A DNA stretch of 64,000 nt from Faecalicatena contorta. GTDB lineage: Bacteria > Bacillota > Clostridia > Lachnospirales > Lachnospiraceae. Positions 6,618-14,328 of the stretch are shown one piece after another (the first letter of the stretch is position 1; each line of letters begins with the position of its first letter). Position numbers and translations under genes: made by a program. Below the pieces are notes generated by a model that had not been told where the DNA came from, made no database searches, and saw only the letters and a list, made by a program, of their open reading frames with translations. Location of the stretch: NCBI RefSeq assembly GCF_003149105.1, contig NZ_QGDS01000007.1:1-64000 (forward strand). Direction: 5' to 3'.

Positions 6618-6866
6618 ATGCCAAGATTATCCATCAGCAAAGATGAGGAAATGAACCGGGCCTTAAGGGGCAGCATCAAATATGCACAAGAGGTAAAAGG
6701 AATGGACGGATTAAAACTATCGAAGCTGACCGGAATCCCAAAGAGTACTCTGTACCATAAAATCAGGAATCCGGACAAATTTACCGTCCGTGAGTTGCGC
6801 ATGGTATTTAAGGTTCTTGGTTACCGCGAAGATGACAAGGAAAAGTTTGCCCGTGAATCAATATAG
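6618..6866 (+). CDS. Small helix-turn-helix protein
   Basis: 82 residues. The start at MPRLSISKDEE is chosen because AAGGAGGTG lies 7 nt upstream. Residues about 32-60 (LKLSKLTGIPKSTLYHKIRNPDKFTV) are a helix-turn-helix like those in small phage DNA-binding regulators. It lies in the early operon after the antirepressor. The target is unknown. Confidence 0.72.
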   Translation: MPRLSISKDEEMNRALRGSIKYAQEVKGMDGLKLSKLTGIPKSTLYHKIRNPDKFTVRELRMVFKVLGYREDDKEKFARESI

Positions 6867-6882
6867 AAAAGGAGGACAGCTA

Positions 6883-7011
6883 TTGCAAAAAGAAGAGAAG
6901 GAAATGGAGCGCATCATGTCCGCCTGGGATTGGTTCGTAGCAGGGTTAATACTTGGGAATATAAGCCTAATAGCATTAATCCTGTACATACTGCAAGCGG
7001 GACCGTTGTAA
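6883..7011 (+). CDS. Small membrane protein (TTG start)
   Basis: 42 residues from a TTG preceded by AAAGGAGG. A charged head (QKEEKEMERIM) is followed by one hydrophobic helix (WFVAGLILGNISLIALILYIL). An ATG at 6904 would give a shorter form. Function unknown. Confidence 0.55.
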   Translation: MQKEEKEMERIMSAWDWFVAGLILGNISLIALILYILQAGPL

Positions 7012-7017
7012 CAAAAA

Positions 7018-7050
7018 AGCGCATAGAAAGGTCGGCAAACCTCATGCGCT
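7018..7050. other. Hairpin after the small membrane gene
   Basis: AGCGCAT (7018-7024) pairs with ATGCGCT (7044-7050), with an inner AGGT-ACCT stem. An A-run precedes it, so it reads as an intrinsic terminator on the reverse strand. On the forward strand it has no T-run and would be only a structured spacer. Confidence 0.5.
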
Positions 7051-7097
7051 CAAACAAATATTCACTATTATATTAACAGAATAGGAGGGATTTGTAA

Positions 7098-7277
7098 ATG
7101 GAAAAATGGATAGCTAGGGGTATTAACCCTTTTACTGCAACTACAGGTGATGCACTCATACTTGCGGGATGCAGGTACTTAAATAATGCACAATATCCCA
7201 GCATGGTTGAATTAGCAGCCATTATTGGAATAGAAAAGATAGAAGAACCGGAGGACAAGCCATGTACAGAGGAGTAG
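7098..7277 (+). CDS. Small hypothetical phage protein
   Basis: 59 residues with a good AGGAGG site. It contains ITGDA-like and LNNAQYPSMVELAAIIGIE helical segments and an acidic end. It overlaps the next, broken, frame by 16 bp, as is usual in tightly packed phage early operons. No known family. Confidence 0.65.
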   Translation: MEKWIARGINPFTATTGDALILAGCRYLNNAQYPSMVELAAIIGIEKIEEPEDKPCTEE

Positions 7278-7510
7278 GACCGGAGGCAGGAATAATAGTT
7301 CGGGAATAGGATGCTTTTACATATGCTTTCCAACGCTGCTTACATGGGACCATAGACCAGCAGGAAACATTTATGGAGATCGCCCAACATGCGGAGGATA
7401 TAGAAAGTTTTGCAGAGGGCATTATAGATTGGTTTTATTCCGAGCAATGGACTAAAAGCTTCGGAGATGAAACGGAGGTTGACGATGATGGAGAATATTC
7501 CGGGGTATGA
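7262..7510 (+). pseudogene. Small phage gene interrupted by an in-frame amber codon
   Basis: An ATG at 7262 starts MYRGVGPEAGIIVRE, then a TAG at 7307-7309, and the same frame goes on for 66 more codons (DAFTYAFQRCLHGTIDQQ ... EIAQHAEDIESFAEGIIDWFYS) to a TGA at 7508. The part after the TAG looks fully coding and fits a small Clostridia phage family. One base change (from CAG, GAG or AAG) explains it. An internal ATG after codon 35 could still make a short product. It is a nonsense allele or a read-through site. Confidence 0.65.
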
Positions 7511-7646
7511 TGCATGGAAGACCGCGCCGACAGACGAAGAGGAAGAGGACGAGCAGGAACGGCGGTTCAAGGTAAGGAAACGGCACTATAACAATTATTG
7601 TGATTATATGGAGGAAATTATAAATGGCAACATTATATCAGATTAA
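7485..7646 (+). CDS. Small acidic-basic hypothetical protein
   Basis: 53 residues starting MMENIPGYDAWKTAPTD, then an EEEEDEQE acidic stretch and a basic RRFKVRKRHYNNY tail. A GGAGG site lies 7 nt upstream. It overlaps the broken gene before it by 26 bp and the Gp157 gene after it by 23 bp. The PGYDAWKT opening recurs in small phage proteins of Firmicutes. Function unknown. Confidence 0.65.
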   Translation: MMENIPGYDAWKTAPTDEEEEDEQERRFKVRKRHYNNYCDYMEEIINGNIISD

Positions 7647-8088
7647 TGATGAGATTATGAATTGCGTTGATATGGAAACAGGAGAAATTATTGACGCTGA
7701 AAAATTGGCTCAGTTGCAAATGGACTTTGATGTAAAAGTGGAAAATGTGGCTTTGTGGATAAAAAATCTTTTGTCCGATGCGGAGGCAATAAAAGCCGAG
7801 AAACTTAAACTTGCAGAGCGTCAAACTGTTTGCGAAAACAAGGCCAAGAATTTAAAAGAGTATTTGTCCGGATTTTTGGGTGGACAGAAGTTCAGCACAC
7901 CAAAAGTCAATATTACATACAGGAAATCGGAAGCCGTAAACGTCTTTGATATATCTGGACTGCCGGAAGAGTACCTTAAAATTGCAGACCCTACAGCCGA
8001 CAAGACAAAAATAAAAAAGGCTCTAAAAGAAGGTACGGAACTTGTAGGCGTTGAACTTGTTGTAAATCAAAATATTCAAATAAAGTAG
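7624..8088 (+). CDS. Siphovirus Gp157 family protein
   Basis: 154 residues of the Gp157 type: an N-terminal coiled coil (WIKNLLSDAEAIKAEKLKLAERQ) and a conserved second half (KNLKEYLSGFL, KVNITYRKSEAVNVFD, LPEEYLK, KKALKEGTEL). The family is found next to recombination genes in siphoviruses and has been linked to phage resistance in streptococci. Here it is followed at once by the Rad52-like gene. Confidence 0.88.
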   Translation: MATLYQINDEIMNCVDMETGEIIDAEKLAQLQMDFDVKVENVALWIKNLLSDAEAIKAEKLKLAERQTVCENKAKNLKEYLSGFLGGQKFSTPKVNITYRKSEAVNVFDISGLPEEYLKIADPTADKTKIKKALKEGTELVGVELVVNQNIQIK

Positions 8089-8096
8089 GTGATTGT

Positions 8097-8645
8097 ATGC
8101 AGAAATTCAGGAGTTTAAGAGCGGATGAAATTGATTGTCGTATAGCAACAGTCAAAAGCAACGGATTATCATTACTGCTGTATAAAGATGCTCGGTGCGA
8201 CATGAATATCTTAGATGAAACTGTAGGACCTGAGAACTGGGAACGTAGACATACCAGAGATAATGCTAATTGCATTGTGAGTATATGGGACAGCGATAAA
8301 GATCTGTGGGTTTCTAAAGAAGATACCGGAACAGAAAGTTTTACAGAGAAAGAAAAAGGTCTTGCATCTGACAGCTTTAAGAGAGCGTGTTTCAATTGGG
8401 GAATCGGCAGAGAACTATATACAGCACCGCATATTTGGATTCCGTCTGACAAGTGTTCGATAGAGACAAGTGACAAAAAGGACCGATATGGAAAGCCTGT
8501 TATGACTTGCAAAGATAGATTCTCTGTGGAACAAATAATTTACGATGAAAACAAAATCATCGTTGCACTATCTGTTAGAAACGATACTAGAAAGCAACGT
8601 GTATATGTGTATGATAACAGACCAAAAGAGAGTGATAAAAAGTGA
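8097..8645 (+). CDS. Rad52-like single-strand annealing protein
   Basis: 182 residues. The stretch KGLASDSFKRACFNWGIGRELY at about 83-105 is the core of the Rad52/Rad22-type phage annealing proteins, preceded by a DETVGPENWERRH beta segment. It would anneal complementary single strands in phage recombination, working with the NinB-like protein just downstream. The stop overlaps the next GTG start by 3 bases. Confidence 0.8.
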   Translation: MQKFRSLRADEIDCRIATVKSNGLSLLLYKDARCDMNILDETVGPENWERRHTRDNANCIVSIWDSDKDLWVSKEDTGTESFTEKEKGLASDSFKRACFNWGIGRELYTAPHIWIPSDKCSIETSDKKDRYGKPVMTCKDRFSVEQIIYDENKIIVALSVRNDTRKQRVYVYDNRPKESDKK

Positions 8646-9217
8646 AATTCACAGGCCGATTAAAAGAACCAGTTATTGATTACCTTACAGGCCGCCTGAC
8701 TATTTTATTTGAGACATACGAGGACTTTAGAGAAGCCTATGAGGAATTGAAGGACAAGGGTATATTAAGCCTTGAAATAAAGCCGTACAAGAAGAAACGA
8801 AGTTTAGATGCTAATGCCTATTATTGGGTACTGCTTACCAAACTTGCAAGGCTACTGGAATTGTCAAATCCAGAAGCGCATAATCGGATGATCTGTCACT
8901 ACGGATATCCCGTAATTATAGGAGGAGGACTTGCAAGGACACCGCTACCCGATACGGAGGAAGTAGACCGTAAAATAAAAAATGCTACAGAATACCATCT
9001 GAAATCTACGTCCGATGTAAAGGCTGGAAAAGACGGAGTCACGTACAGGACCTACATAATGATGAGGGGTTCCAGTGAGTACAACACTGAGGAAATGGCG
9101 AGATTGATTAAGGGTCTTATATCGGAGTGTAAGGACTACGGCATACCGGATTCGGAGATTGCTACACCGGATGAAAAGCGGCTCCTAAAGAAAGTGTACG
9201 GTGTTGATATTGGCTAA
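8642..9217 (+). CDS. NinB/Orf-like recombination protein (GTG start)
   Basis: 191 residues. KKKRSLDANAYYWVLLTKLA at about 50-70 is the typical NinB-like motif (RSLxxNAxxW). Lambda NinB (Orf) is a recombination mediator that binds SSB and single-stranded DNA. The C-terminal part (EYNTEEMARLIKGLISECKDYGI) is also typical. It is coupled to the Rad52-like gene by a GTGA overlap. Confidence 0.78.
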   Translation: MKFTGRLKEPVIDYLTGRLTILFETYEDFREAYEELKDKGILSLEIKPYKKKRSLDANAYYWVLLTKLARLLELSNPEAHNRMICHYGYPVIIGGGLARTPLPDTEEVDRKIKNATEYHLKSTSDVKAGKDGVTYRTYIMMRGSSEYNTEEMARLIKGLISECKDYGIPDSEIATPDEKRLLKKVYGVDIG

Positions 9218-9506
9218 GAAATTAAAAAGTGTATTTACGGATGATATGCAACACTGTTATTTTACAGGATCGCCAAATTGCCACGTTCACCATATTTTCT
9301 ATGGTTCAAGACGAAAGTTATCGGAAAAATACGATTTCACAATTCCTTTAAGAGCAGATTTGCACGAGTTTGGACCGGATAGTGTACATGAAAACCCTAA
9401 TAAGGGATTAGACCTAAAATTAAAACAAATGGCACAGACTTACTTCGAAAAACATATAGGAACCCGTGAGGAGTTCCGTTGCATATTCGGTAAGTCTTGG
9501 CTATAG
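9201..9506 (+). CDS. Small HNH-like protein with Cys/His centre
   Basis: About 100 residues. It has CYFTGSPNCHVHHIFYGSRR and later LRADLHEFG, VHENP and KQMAQTYFEKH. The spacing (CxxxxxxxC-H-HH ... H ... H) resembles the small HNH-like (DUF968-related) proteins common in this place in siphoviruses. They may be nucleases, but it lacks a clear full HNH catalytic set. A GTG at 9201 or a TTG at 9210 may be the start; neither has a strong ribosome site. Confidence 0.65.
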   Translation: MLILAKKLKSVFTDDMQHCYFTGSPNCHVHHIFYGSRRKLSEKYDFTIPLRADLHEFGPDSVHENPNKGLDLKLKQMAQTYFEKHIGTREEFRCIFGKSWL

Positions 9507-9597
9507 AGTAACCCGTCTTTTGCGCTTGCGGGTACGTCACAAACATTCGTAAGCCGTTTCATACCTCCCGGTAACACGGGAGGGGAAAGGAGGGCAG

Positions 9598-10002
9598 ATG
9601 ACAGAACAGTTACCTGGACAGATGGATATCTTCGATATGATTGAGGACCCAGAAGTACAGGAAAAAAATAAATTTGATATATTGATTCATATTCCGGTCG
9701 GTAGTAACAATGCCGTGAAGCGTAAACATCTGTGTACGGTTACCGGACTGATTGATAGAACAATGCGAGATTTCCTTCACGATGCACGCAAGTTAATACC
9801 GATTATAAACCTCCAGAACGGGAAGGGGTATTTTATACCTGACATGAATTTGGAAGAGGATAAAAGGATGCTTGCACGTTGGGTAAGACAGGAGGAAAGC
9901 AGGATAAAAGAGAGCCAGCTAATTGTAGATGTGGCAAAGCGAACGCTAATAAATTGCGGTGAAGATTGGAGGTGCATGGATGGCAGAAGTCAAGTGGATT
10001 AA
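9598..10002 (+). CDS. Winged-helix-like phage protein
   Basis: 134 residues with a strong AAAGGAGG site. The middle (NNAVKRKHLCTVTGLIDRTMRDFLHDARK, then a GKGYFIPD wing) looks like a winged helix of the BirA/HTH_11 type. A helical, charged tail follows. It lies just upstream of the replisome organizer and overlaps it by 23 bp. It may be an accessory DNA-binding replication factor; that is inference. A CTCCCG/CGGGAG hairpin precedes its ribosome site. Confidence 0.65.
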   Translation: MTEQLPGQMDIFDMIEDPEVQEKNKFDILIHIPVGSNNAVKRKHLCTVTGLIDRTMRDFLHDARKLIPIINLQNGKGYFIPDMNLEEDKRMLARWVRQEESRIKESQLIVDVAKRTLINCGEDWRCMDGRSQVD

Positions 10003-10807
10003 GATAACAACCGATATTTTTGACGATGAAAAAGTTTTGCTGATAGAAAGCCTTCCAGAGTCAGATTCCATTATCGTTATATGGTTTAAGTTACTATGTC
10101 TTGCCGGGAAAATGAATAATAGTGGAGTGTTTATGCTTAATGATTCGATTGCATATACAGACCAGATGCTTGCAACTATCTTCCGGAGGAAAGAAGCAAC
10201 GGTAAAAATGGCCTTAAATGTGTTTGAAGACTTTGGAATGATTGATAGATTTGAAAATGTAATTACAATTCCTAACTGGGGAAAACACCAGAATCTTGAT
10301 AGCTTGGAAAATAAAAAAGAGTACATGAGGGGGTACATGAGAGATTACCGGAAGAAACAAAAGTTGTTAGCAGTGAGTAAAACTAACGGTAATTCTAACA
10401 GTATAACTAATGTTAGCTCCCTAGAAGAAGAAAGAGAAAGAGATAAAGAAGAAGGAGAAAGAGAAGAAGAGGAAAGAGTAAAAATCGACTATCAGCAGAT
10501 AGCTGACATGTATAATGCCACTTGCGTGTCATTCCCACGGCTCACTAAATTATCAGAGGCTAGAAAGAAATCAATCAAAGCCAGACTTAACCAATACACT
10601 GTTGATGATTTTTCCAAACTTTTTGAAATGGCAGAGTCAAGTAGTTTCTTGAAAGGTAAGAATGATAGAAACTGGTCTGCAACATTCGACTGGTTGATGA
10701 AAGATAGCAATATGGCGAAGGTGCTTGATGGGAATTACATAAACAGCTCAGGCGCACCGGGGCCTAAGCCGAAGCAAGACAAAATAAGCGAGGTGGACAG
10801 CTGGTGA
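9980..10807 (+). CDS. Phage replisome organizer
   Basis: 275 residues from MAEVKWIKITTDIFDDEKV; this start has GGAGGTG 7 nt upstream. Residues 1-120 match the N-terminal domain of phage replisome organizers (IKITTDIFDDEK, SDSIIVIWFKLLCLAGK, a NNSGVF turn, FEDFGMIDR, and IPNWGKHQN). A low-complexity Glu/Arg linker at about 150-172 leads to a C-terminal DnaD/DnaB_2-like domain ending FLKGKNDRNWSATFDWLMKDSN. It would bind the phage origin and recruit the helicase loader encoded next. Confidence 0.88.
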   Translation: MAEVKWIKITTDIFDDEKVLLIESLPESDSIIVIWFKLLCLAGKMNNSGVFMLNDSIAYTDQMLATIFRRKEATVKMALNVFEDFGMIDRFENVITIPNWGKHQNLDSLENKKEYMRGYMRDYRKKQKLLAVSKTNGNSNSITNVSSLEEERERDKEEGEREEEERVKIDYQQIADMYNATCVSFPRLTKLSEARKKSIKARLNQYTVDDFSKLFEMAESSSFLKGKNDRNWSATFDWLMKDSNMAKVLDGNYINSSGAPGPKPKQDKISEVDSW

Positions 10808-11160
10808 CAAGGGATGAATTCAAAAAAATTGTAAAGGCCATACGCGGGACATATCCAAACTGTCCTATAAATAATCAACAGATATTTGACCTCTGGTACG
10901 AAATGCTAAAGGACCTTGATTATCAGACAGTAACCGAGAATTTGAAAAGGCACATTAGAAGTAATAAGTTTGCTCCTGCCGTGGCAGAGTTGCGGGGAGT
11001 TGTTGATTCTAAGGATTTTAACAATTTCAAACGCCGTCCATACAACATGGATGCGCTGGAACGGCAGTTATTAGAGGCAGACAGGGAAACAATAGTCAAA
11101 ATCGAAGTAAAGAGTGAAAATGACATGGACAGCCTTGAGCAACAGCTTATAGGCAGATAG
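10804..11160 (+). CDS. Phage helicase loader/inhibitor
   Basis: 118 residues starting with a GTG that overlaps the previous stop. The helical N-terminus (RDEFKKIVKAIRGTYPN, FDLWYEMLKDLDYQTVTENLKRHI, NKFAPAVAELRG) fits the family of the SPP1 G39P loader and inhibitor of the replicative helicase. No replicative helicase gene is seen in the phage, so it probably captures the host DnaB/DnaC helicase. Confidence 0.8.
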   Translation: MTRDEFKKIVKAIRGTYPNCPINNQQIFDLWYEMLKDLDYQTVTENLKRHIRSNKFAPAVAELRGVVDSKDFNNFKRRPYNMDALERQLLEADRETIVKIEVKSENDMDSLEQQLIGR

Positions 11161-11168
11161 GAGGAAAG

Positions 11169-11930
11169 ATGGAAGGCAAGACATTTGAACAGCGAATAGC
11201 TGAGTTGGTAGAAGAGAAGTTAAACAGTGGAATGGTGGAGGAAATCATCGAGGAAAAATTGAGGGTAGGTGTTTCAAGTGCCGTTGAGGAATTGTTCACA
11301 TGGAGAGGAGACGGGAAGAAAGCCATTGAGGAGAAAATGAAAGAAATCATGGTCCCGGTTATTGAGAGACACGATTTTAACCAGTACATAGTAAAGCTGG
11401 ATTCCGTACTGACTGAACTGGTTAACAGCACCAACCTTGCGGACAACAAGATTATCTTGGAAAACTTCAAGGAGCTTATGAAGGAGCCGGAGCAGAAGGA
11501 AATTAAGTTGTCTGAGATATTTGAACGGTATTGCAAGCGCGTGGCTGCCGAAGTGGACACGAGCAACCTTGAAGCAGAGTGTGAGGACGGAGAACCGTAT
11601 TATTCACACGTAACCGCCAACATGGAAGTTGAACACGAGGATAAGAGATGGTTTAAATCCAGTTCAGATAATTGTATTGTGAGATTTACGTGTGAAGAAG
11701 ACGAGGGCCTGAATTGCCAGATAAAACTATATAGATTTAACCATGAGAAAAATTGGAAAATCCTCAGCGGGATCGGGGACATAGAAATTAATTCCTTGCG
11801 TCATGCGAGTAATTTTGAGGTATTCTTGTTAGTTCTCAAGCGGAGTTTTACAGAAATCATCCTTGATACGGAAAGTGAATGTGACGATGATATTGAGCCA
11901 GATGAAAAGCCAGAGTGGAGTTTGGATTAA
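11169..11930 (+). CDS. Hypothetical phage protein
   Basis: 253 residues with a helical first half rich in Glu and Lys (residues 1-110, coiled-coil-like) and a mixed second half with many acidic residues. No catalytic or metal motif is obvious. Its AGGAGG site and position after the helicase loader place it in the early operon. Function unknown. Confidence 0.75.
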   Translation: MEGKTFEQRIAELVEEKLNSGMVEEIIEEKLRVGVSSAVEELFTWRGDGKKAIEEKMKEIMVPVIERHDFNQYIVKLDSVLTELVNSTNLADNKIILENFKELMKEPEQKEIKLSEIFERYCKRVAAEVDTSNLEAECEDGEPYYSHVTANMEVEHEDKRWFKSSSDNCIVRFTCEEDEGLNCQIKLYRFNHEKNWKILSGIGDIEINSLRHASNFEVFLLVLKRSFTEIILDTESECDDDIEPDEKPEWSLD

Positions 11931-11939
11931 GGAGGACCT

Positions 11940-12260
11940 ATGACCACAATCGAATTAAAAAACGGTTACTACATAGAGATTGACCCCATGAATTACACCC
12001 TCAAGCAACGGTACACAGGGACCGCAAAGAACGGGGATAAAAAAGAGTCTGAAAGGGTATGCGGATACTTCGGAAAAATCAGGACTGTTATTGAGAAGTA
12101 CATATTTATCGTTCAGCTTGACGTAACGGACGGTGAGAGGCTTTCCATGCAGGAGTATGTCAAAACTATCGAACAGGTAAATAAAATCGCCGTACAAGGC
12201 TTAGTGGAAGGGCTACGGCAATATGAGATTCAGAGGGGGCGTAAGAATGGAAGCAATTGA
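11940..12260 (+). CDS. Hypothetical protein (DUF5405-like)
   Basis: 106 residues. The opening TTIELKNGYYIEIDPMNYTLKQRYTG and KIRTVIEKYIFIVQLD resemble DUF5405-type phage proteins. It is a beta-rich N-terminal half plus a helix. No known activity. Confidence 0.65.
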   Translation: MTTIELKNGYYIEIDPMNYTLKQRYTGTAKNGDKKESERVCGYFGKIRTVIEKYIFIVQLDVTDGERLSMQEYVKTIEQVNKIAVQGLVEGLRQYEIQRGRKNGSN

Positions 12261-12408
12261 ATTTTTCAAGAAAGCAAAACGTATGTGCAGTAATAATTTT
12301 GGTTACTGTTCCGAATGCCCTCTTGATATGTATTGCTGTGATGGAGTTTTCGCGGCTGACGAGGGAGAAGCAGAAGATATAATTGCAATAGTCGAGCGGG
12401 AGGAATAA
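12247..12408 (+). CDS. Cys-rich small protein
   Basis: 53 residues from an ATG with GAGGGGG upstream. Five Cys in MCSNNFGYCSECPLDMYCC suggest a metal-binding or cross-linked loop. It is similar in style to the protein at 13255. The start overlaps the previous gene by 14 bp. Confidence 0.65.
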   Translation: MEAIEFFKKAKRMCSNNFGYCSECPLDMYCCDGVFAADEGEAEDIIAIVEREE

Positions 12409-12410
12409 GC

Positions 12411-12545
12411 ATGGCACAGGATGTAAAACATAGCTACAGCGGCACCCGAAAGACATCCGGCGGATTCAAGAGTGGCAATATGAATAAGTTCATCTTTGCC
12501 GGGACCAAACGGAAGAGGCGGAAAGTGAGAAAGAAGGGTAAGTAA
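12411..12545 (+). CDS. Small basic protein
   Basis: 44 residues, strongly basic at the end (GTKRKRRKVRKKGK), so probably nucleic-acid binding. It starts 2 bp after the previous stop and its TAA overlaps the next ATG (TAATG), which argues for a real, coupled gene. Confidence 0.6.
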   Translation: MAQDVKHSYSGTRKTSGGFKSGNMNKFIFAGTKRKRRKVRKKGK

Positions 12546-12739
12546 TGTGTAAGAGGAAAAGCATGTATTCCCCATATTACTCCAAGATACAAGACCTACT
12601 CTTCCAGGGTATGCCAATCCAGGAGGTATGGTTGTACATGAAGATATATTTTGGGCTGTACGCGGATTTGCGGACACTATACCATTATATACAGGTTAGC
12701 GGGTTACAGTGGTTTATACCTAAAAAATTAGAATATTAA
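12545..12739 (+). CDS. Small hypothetical phage protein
   Basis: 64 residues, basic and aromatic-rich (SPYYSKIQDLLFQGMPIQEVW, YADLRTLYHYIQ). The pattern suggests a small helix-turn-helix, but it is not assignable. It is coupled to the previous gene by a one-base overlap. Confidence 0.6.
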   Translation: MCKRKSMYSPYYSKIQDLLFQGMPIQEVWLYMKIYFGLYADLRTLYHYIQVSGLQWFIPKKLEY

Positions 12740-12752
12740 TGGAGGTATGATT

Positions 12753-12926
12753 ATGGGATTTTTGAAATAGCTTTACCATCAGTATAAAGTATATAAACTT
12801 AAAAAGTCATTACCCCGAAATGATGATAGTGATTTCCATAGAAATTTTGTCCATTGTTTGGATGAAGGGTTTTCGCAAAGCCAGGTAGTTGCTTTGATGA
12901 ATTTATTTAATTCTTTAGGAAATTAA
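12753..12926 (+). pseudogene. Small phage gene with in-frame amber codon
   Basis: After a perfect GGAGGT site, ATG at 12753 reads MGFLK, then TAG at 12768-12770, and the frame goes on LYHQYKVYKLKKSLP ... FVHCLDEGFSQSQVVALMNLF to TAA at 12924. The part after the TAG has normal composition and the Q-to-amber change (CAG to TAG) would explain it. This is the second amber-broken small gene in the early operon. Confidence 0.6.
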
Positions 12927-12953
12927 AATTTAGAAAAGGAGATGTAGAAGCTA

Positions 12954-13234
12954 TTGAAAGATATTAAGTATGATTCCAGCCGTCCTCTAATGCGATTAGA
13001 AAAAGGAGACAGAGCTATTATAACTTATCGCAAGTCTATAATAGAAAATGATAAGGATAGGGAAAGATATGCAAACTTGCCAAGCGGTAATTATGAAGCC
13101 GTGTGTGTGTAGAACCGTATCGACTTGAATGTGCGGACTATCCGATACTCAATGGGTCTTATTGTTACTGGAGAGGGAATAAATGGGGGACATCGGCTTT
13201 GATATATGGAGATGAGCCAGGGCAGCAAAACTGA
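12954..13234 (+). pseudogene. Small phage gene frameshifted in a (GT)5 run
   Basis: From a TTG at 12954 the frame reads KDIKYDSSRPLMRLEKGDRAIITYRK ... LPSGNYEAVCV and stops at a TAG right after the GT repeat at 13101-13110. With one GT unit fewer it would read on in frame as EPYRLECADYPILNGSYCYWRG ... YGDEPGQQN to the TGA at 13232. The gene is therefore split by a two-base expansion, either a fixed lesion or a slip-strand phase switch. Confidence 0.6.
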
Positions 13235-13254
13235 TATTTCGTGAAAGGAGAATC

Positions 13255-13431
13255 ATGAATAGAGAAGAAGCAATTAATGTTTTAATTGCACTGGGGGTTT
13301 GTTGTACAACCGGATTAAATTGTGAAGAGCATTGTCCGTTCTATAGCGAAGATGGGAACAGATGCAATAAATGGAATGACGAAAGAGCGAAAGAAGCTGT
13401 AAAGATTCTTAGAAGAGAATCCGGTAGCTGA
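13255..13431 (+). CDS. Cys-rich small protein
   Basis: 58 residues with an AAAGGAG site. Cys residues at CCTTGLNCEEHCPFYSEDGNRC could bind a metal. The helical end (ERAKEAVKILRR) is typical of small phage proteins. Unknown function. Confidence 0.65.
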   Translation: MNREEAINVLIALGVCCTTGLNCEEHCPFYSEDGNRCNKWNDERAKEAVKILRRESGS

Positions 13432-13450
13432 GCCGGGGAAAGGGGTAGGT

Positions 13451-13777
13451 ATGTACGGAAATGAAGGTGAGCGATGGGTGATGATAAAAAAATTATCCAT
13501 AAATGGCTTAATGATTAATGAAGAGGGAACGGAATTCAAGATATCCCCGTATTACTCTGTGCCGCATGGGTATACGTCCATAAAGTACGAAGGGATATTG
13601 CTCTTTATACCGGACAAGATATTTGAAGAGCATTTTGTGAGATGGGATAAGTATAAACAGTACTATAAGCTGGGTGATATTATCAAAATAAATGCTAACG
13701 GAAATCTCGAAGATTATAGCATTGAGGAAATAGATGGTGACGGTTGTTACGTTACATTGAGCTTAAAACGTGATTAG
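13451..13777 (+). CDS. Hypothetical phage protein
   Basis: 108 residues, beta-rich (YYSVPHGYTSIKYEGILLFIP, CYVTLSLKRD), no recognised domain. GGGGTAGGT precedes the ATG. A second ATG 30 bp further on (MIKKLSING) is also possible. Confidence 0.6.
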   Translation: MYGNEGERWVMIKKLSINGLMINEEGTEFKISPYYSVPHGYTSIKYEGILLFIPDKIFEEHFVRWDKYKQYYKLGDIIKINANGNLEDYSIEEIDGDGCYVTLSLKRD

Positions 13778-13807
13778 CTAAACCGCAATTTAAGAAATTT
13801 AATAACA

Positions 13808-13856
13808 GAAAGGAGTCGGAAGCTCCTGCAGGGCATAGTGTACACGGCTTCCTTTC
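13808..13856. repeat. Inverted repeat just upstream of the first methylase
   Basis: GGAAGC (13818-13823) can pair with GCTTCC (13847-13852), extended outward by GAAA/TTTC. The only purine-rich ribosome-like string (AAAGGAG) lies in the left arm, about 50 nt before the methylase ATG. The structure may control methylase translation. Confidence 0.5.
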
Positions 13857-13863
13857 GTAAAAA

Positions 13864-14328
13864 ATGGATAAATACATAACAAGTTCAAATAAAGAGGATT
13901 GGGGAACTCCACAATGGTTGTTTGAAGAGTTGGACGGAGAGTTTCATTTTGATTTAGATCCGTGTGCGGATAGCAAAAATCACAAGTGCAATCTGTATTA
14001 CACTAAAGAGCAGGATGGACTAAAGAAAGATTGGCAAGGACACACGGTATTTTGTAACCCTCCGTATGGCAGGAAGAAAACAGCGGTTTGGATGAAAAAG
14101 TGTGCAGAGGAGGCAAAGAAGCCTGGAACTAAAGTTGTAATGCTTGTTCCTGCAAGAACGGACACAATTGCGTTCCATGAATATGTATGGAACAAGGCAG
14201 AAATAAGATTCTTAAAAGGGCGATTGAAATTTGAAGTTGACGGGAAAGAGCATAAAGATCCGGCACCGTTCCCAAGTATGGTTGTAATATTCAGACCGGA
14301 GGTGCGGATAAATGAAAGCAATCTTTAA
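13864..14328 (+). CDS. Phage N6-adenine DNA methyltransferase (Dam type)
   Basis: 154 residues of the phage DNA N-6-adenine methyltransferase family: EDWGTPQWLFEELDGEFHFDLDPCAD at the start, the catalytic NPPYG (DPPY-like motif IV) at about residue 61-65, KVVMLVPARTDT and a FEVDGKEH segment. There is no Shine-Dalgarno sequence directly before the ATG; a hairpin holds the nearest one. It is followed with overlap by a second methylase. No restriction enzyme is seen, so both are orphan methylases, likely to protect phage DNA. Confidence 0.85.
   Translation: MDKYITSSNKEDWGTPQWLFEELDGEFHFDLDPCADSKNHKCNLYYTKEQDGLKKDWQGHTVFCNPPYGRKKTAVWMKKCAEEAKKPGTKVVMLVPARTDTIAFHEYVWNKAEIRFLKGRLKFEVDGKEHKDPAPFPSMVVIFRPEVRINESNL

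Noticed and set aside
7262..12926. Phage-wide recoding of TAG as an amino acid
   Set aside because: Many well-formed phage genes, such as the antirepressor's neighbours and the minor structural genes, end in TAG at sensible places, and no tRNA with anticodon CTA was seen. Single lesions in two small genes are the simpler reading.
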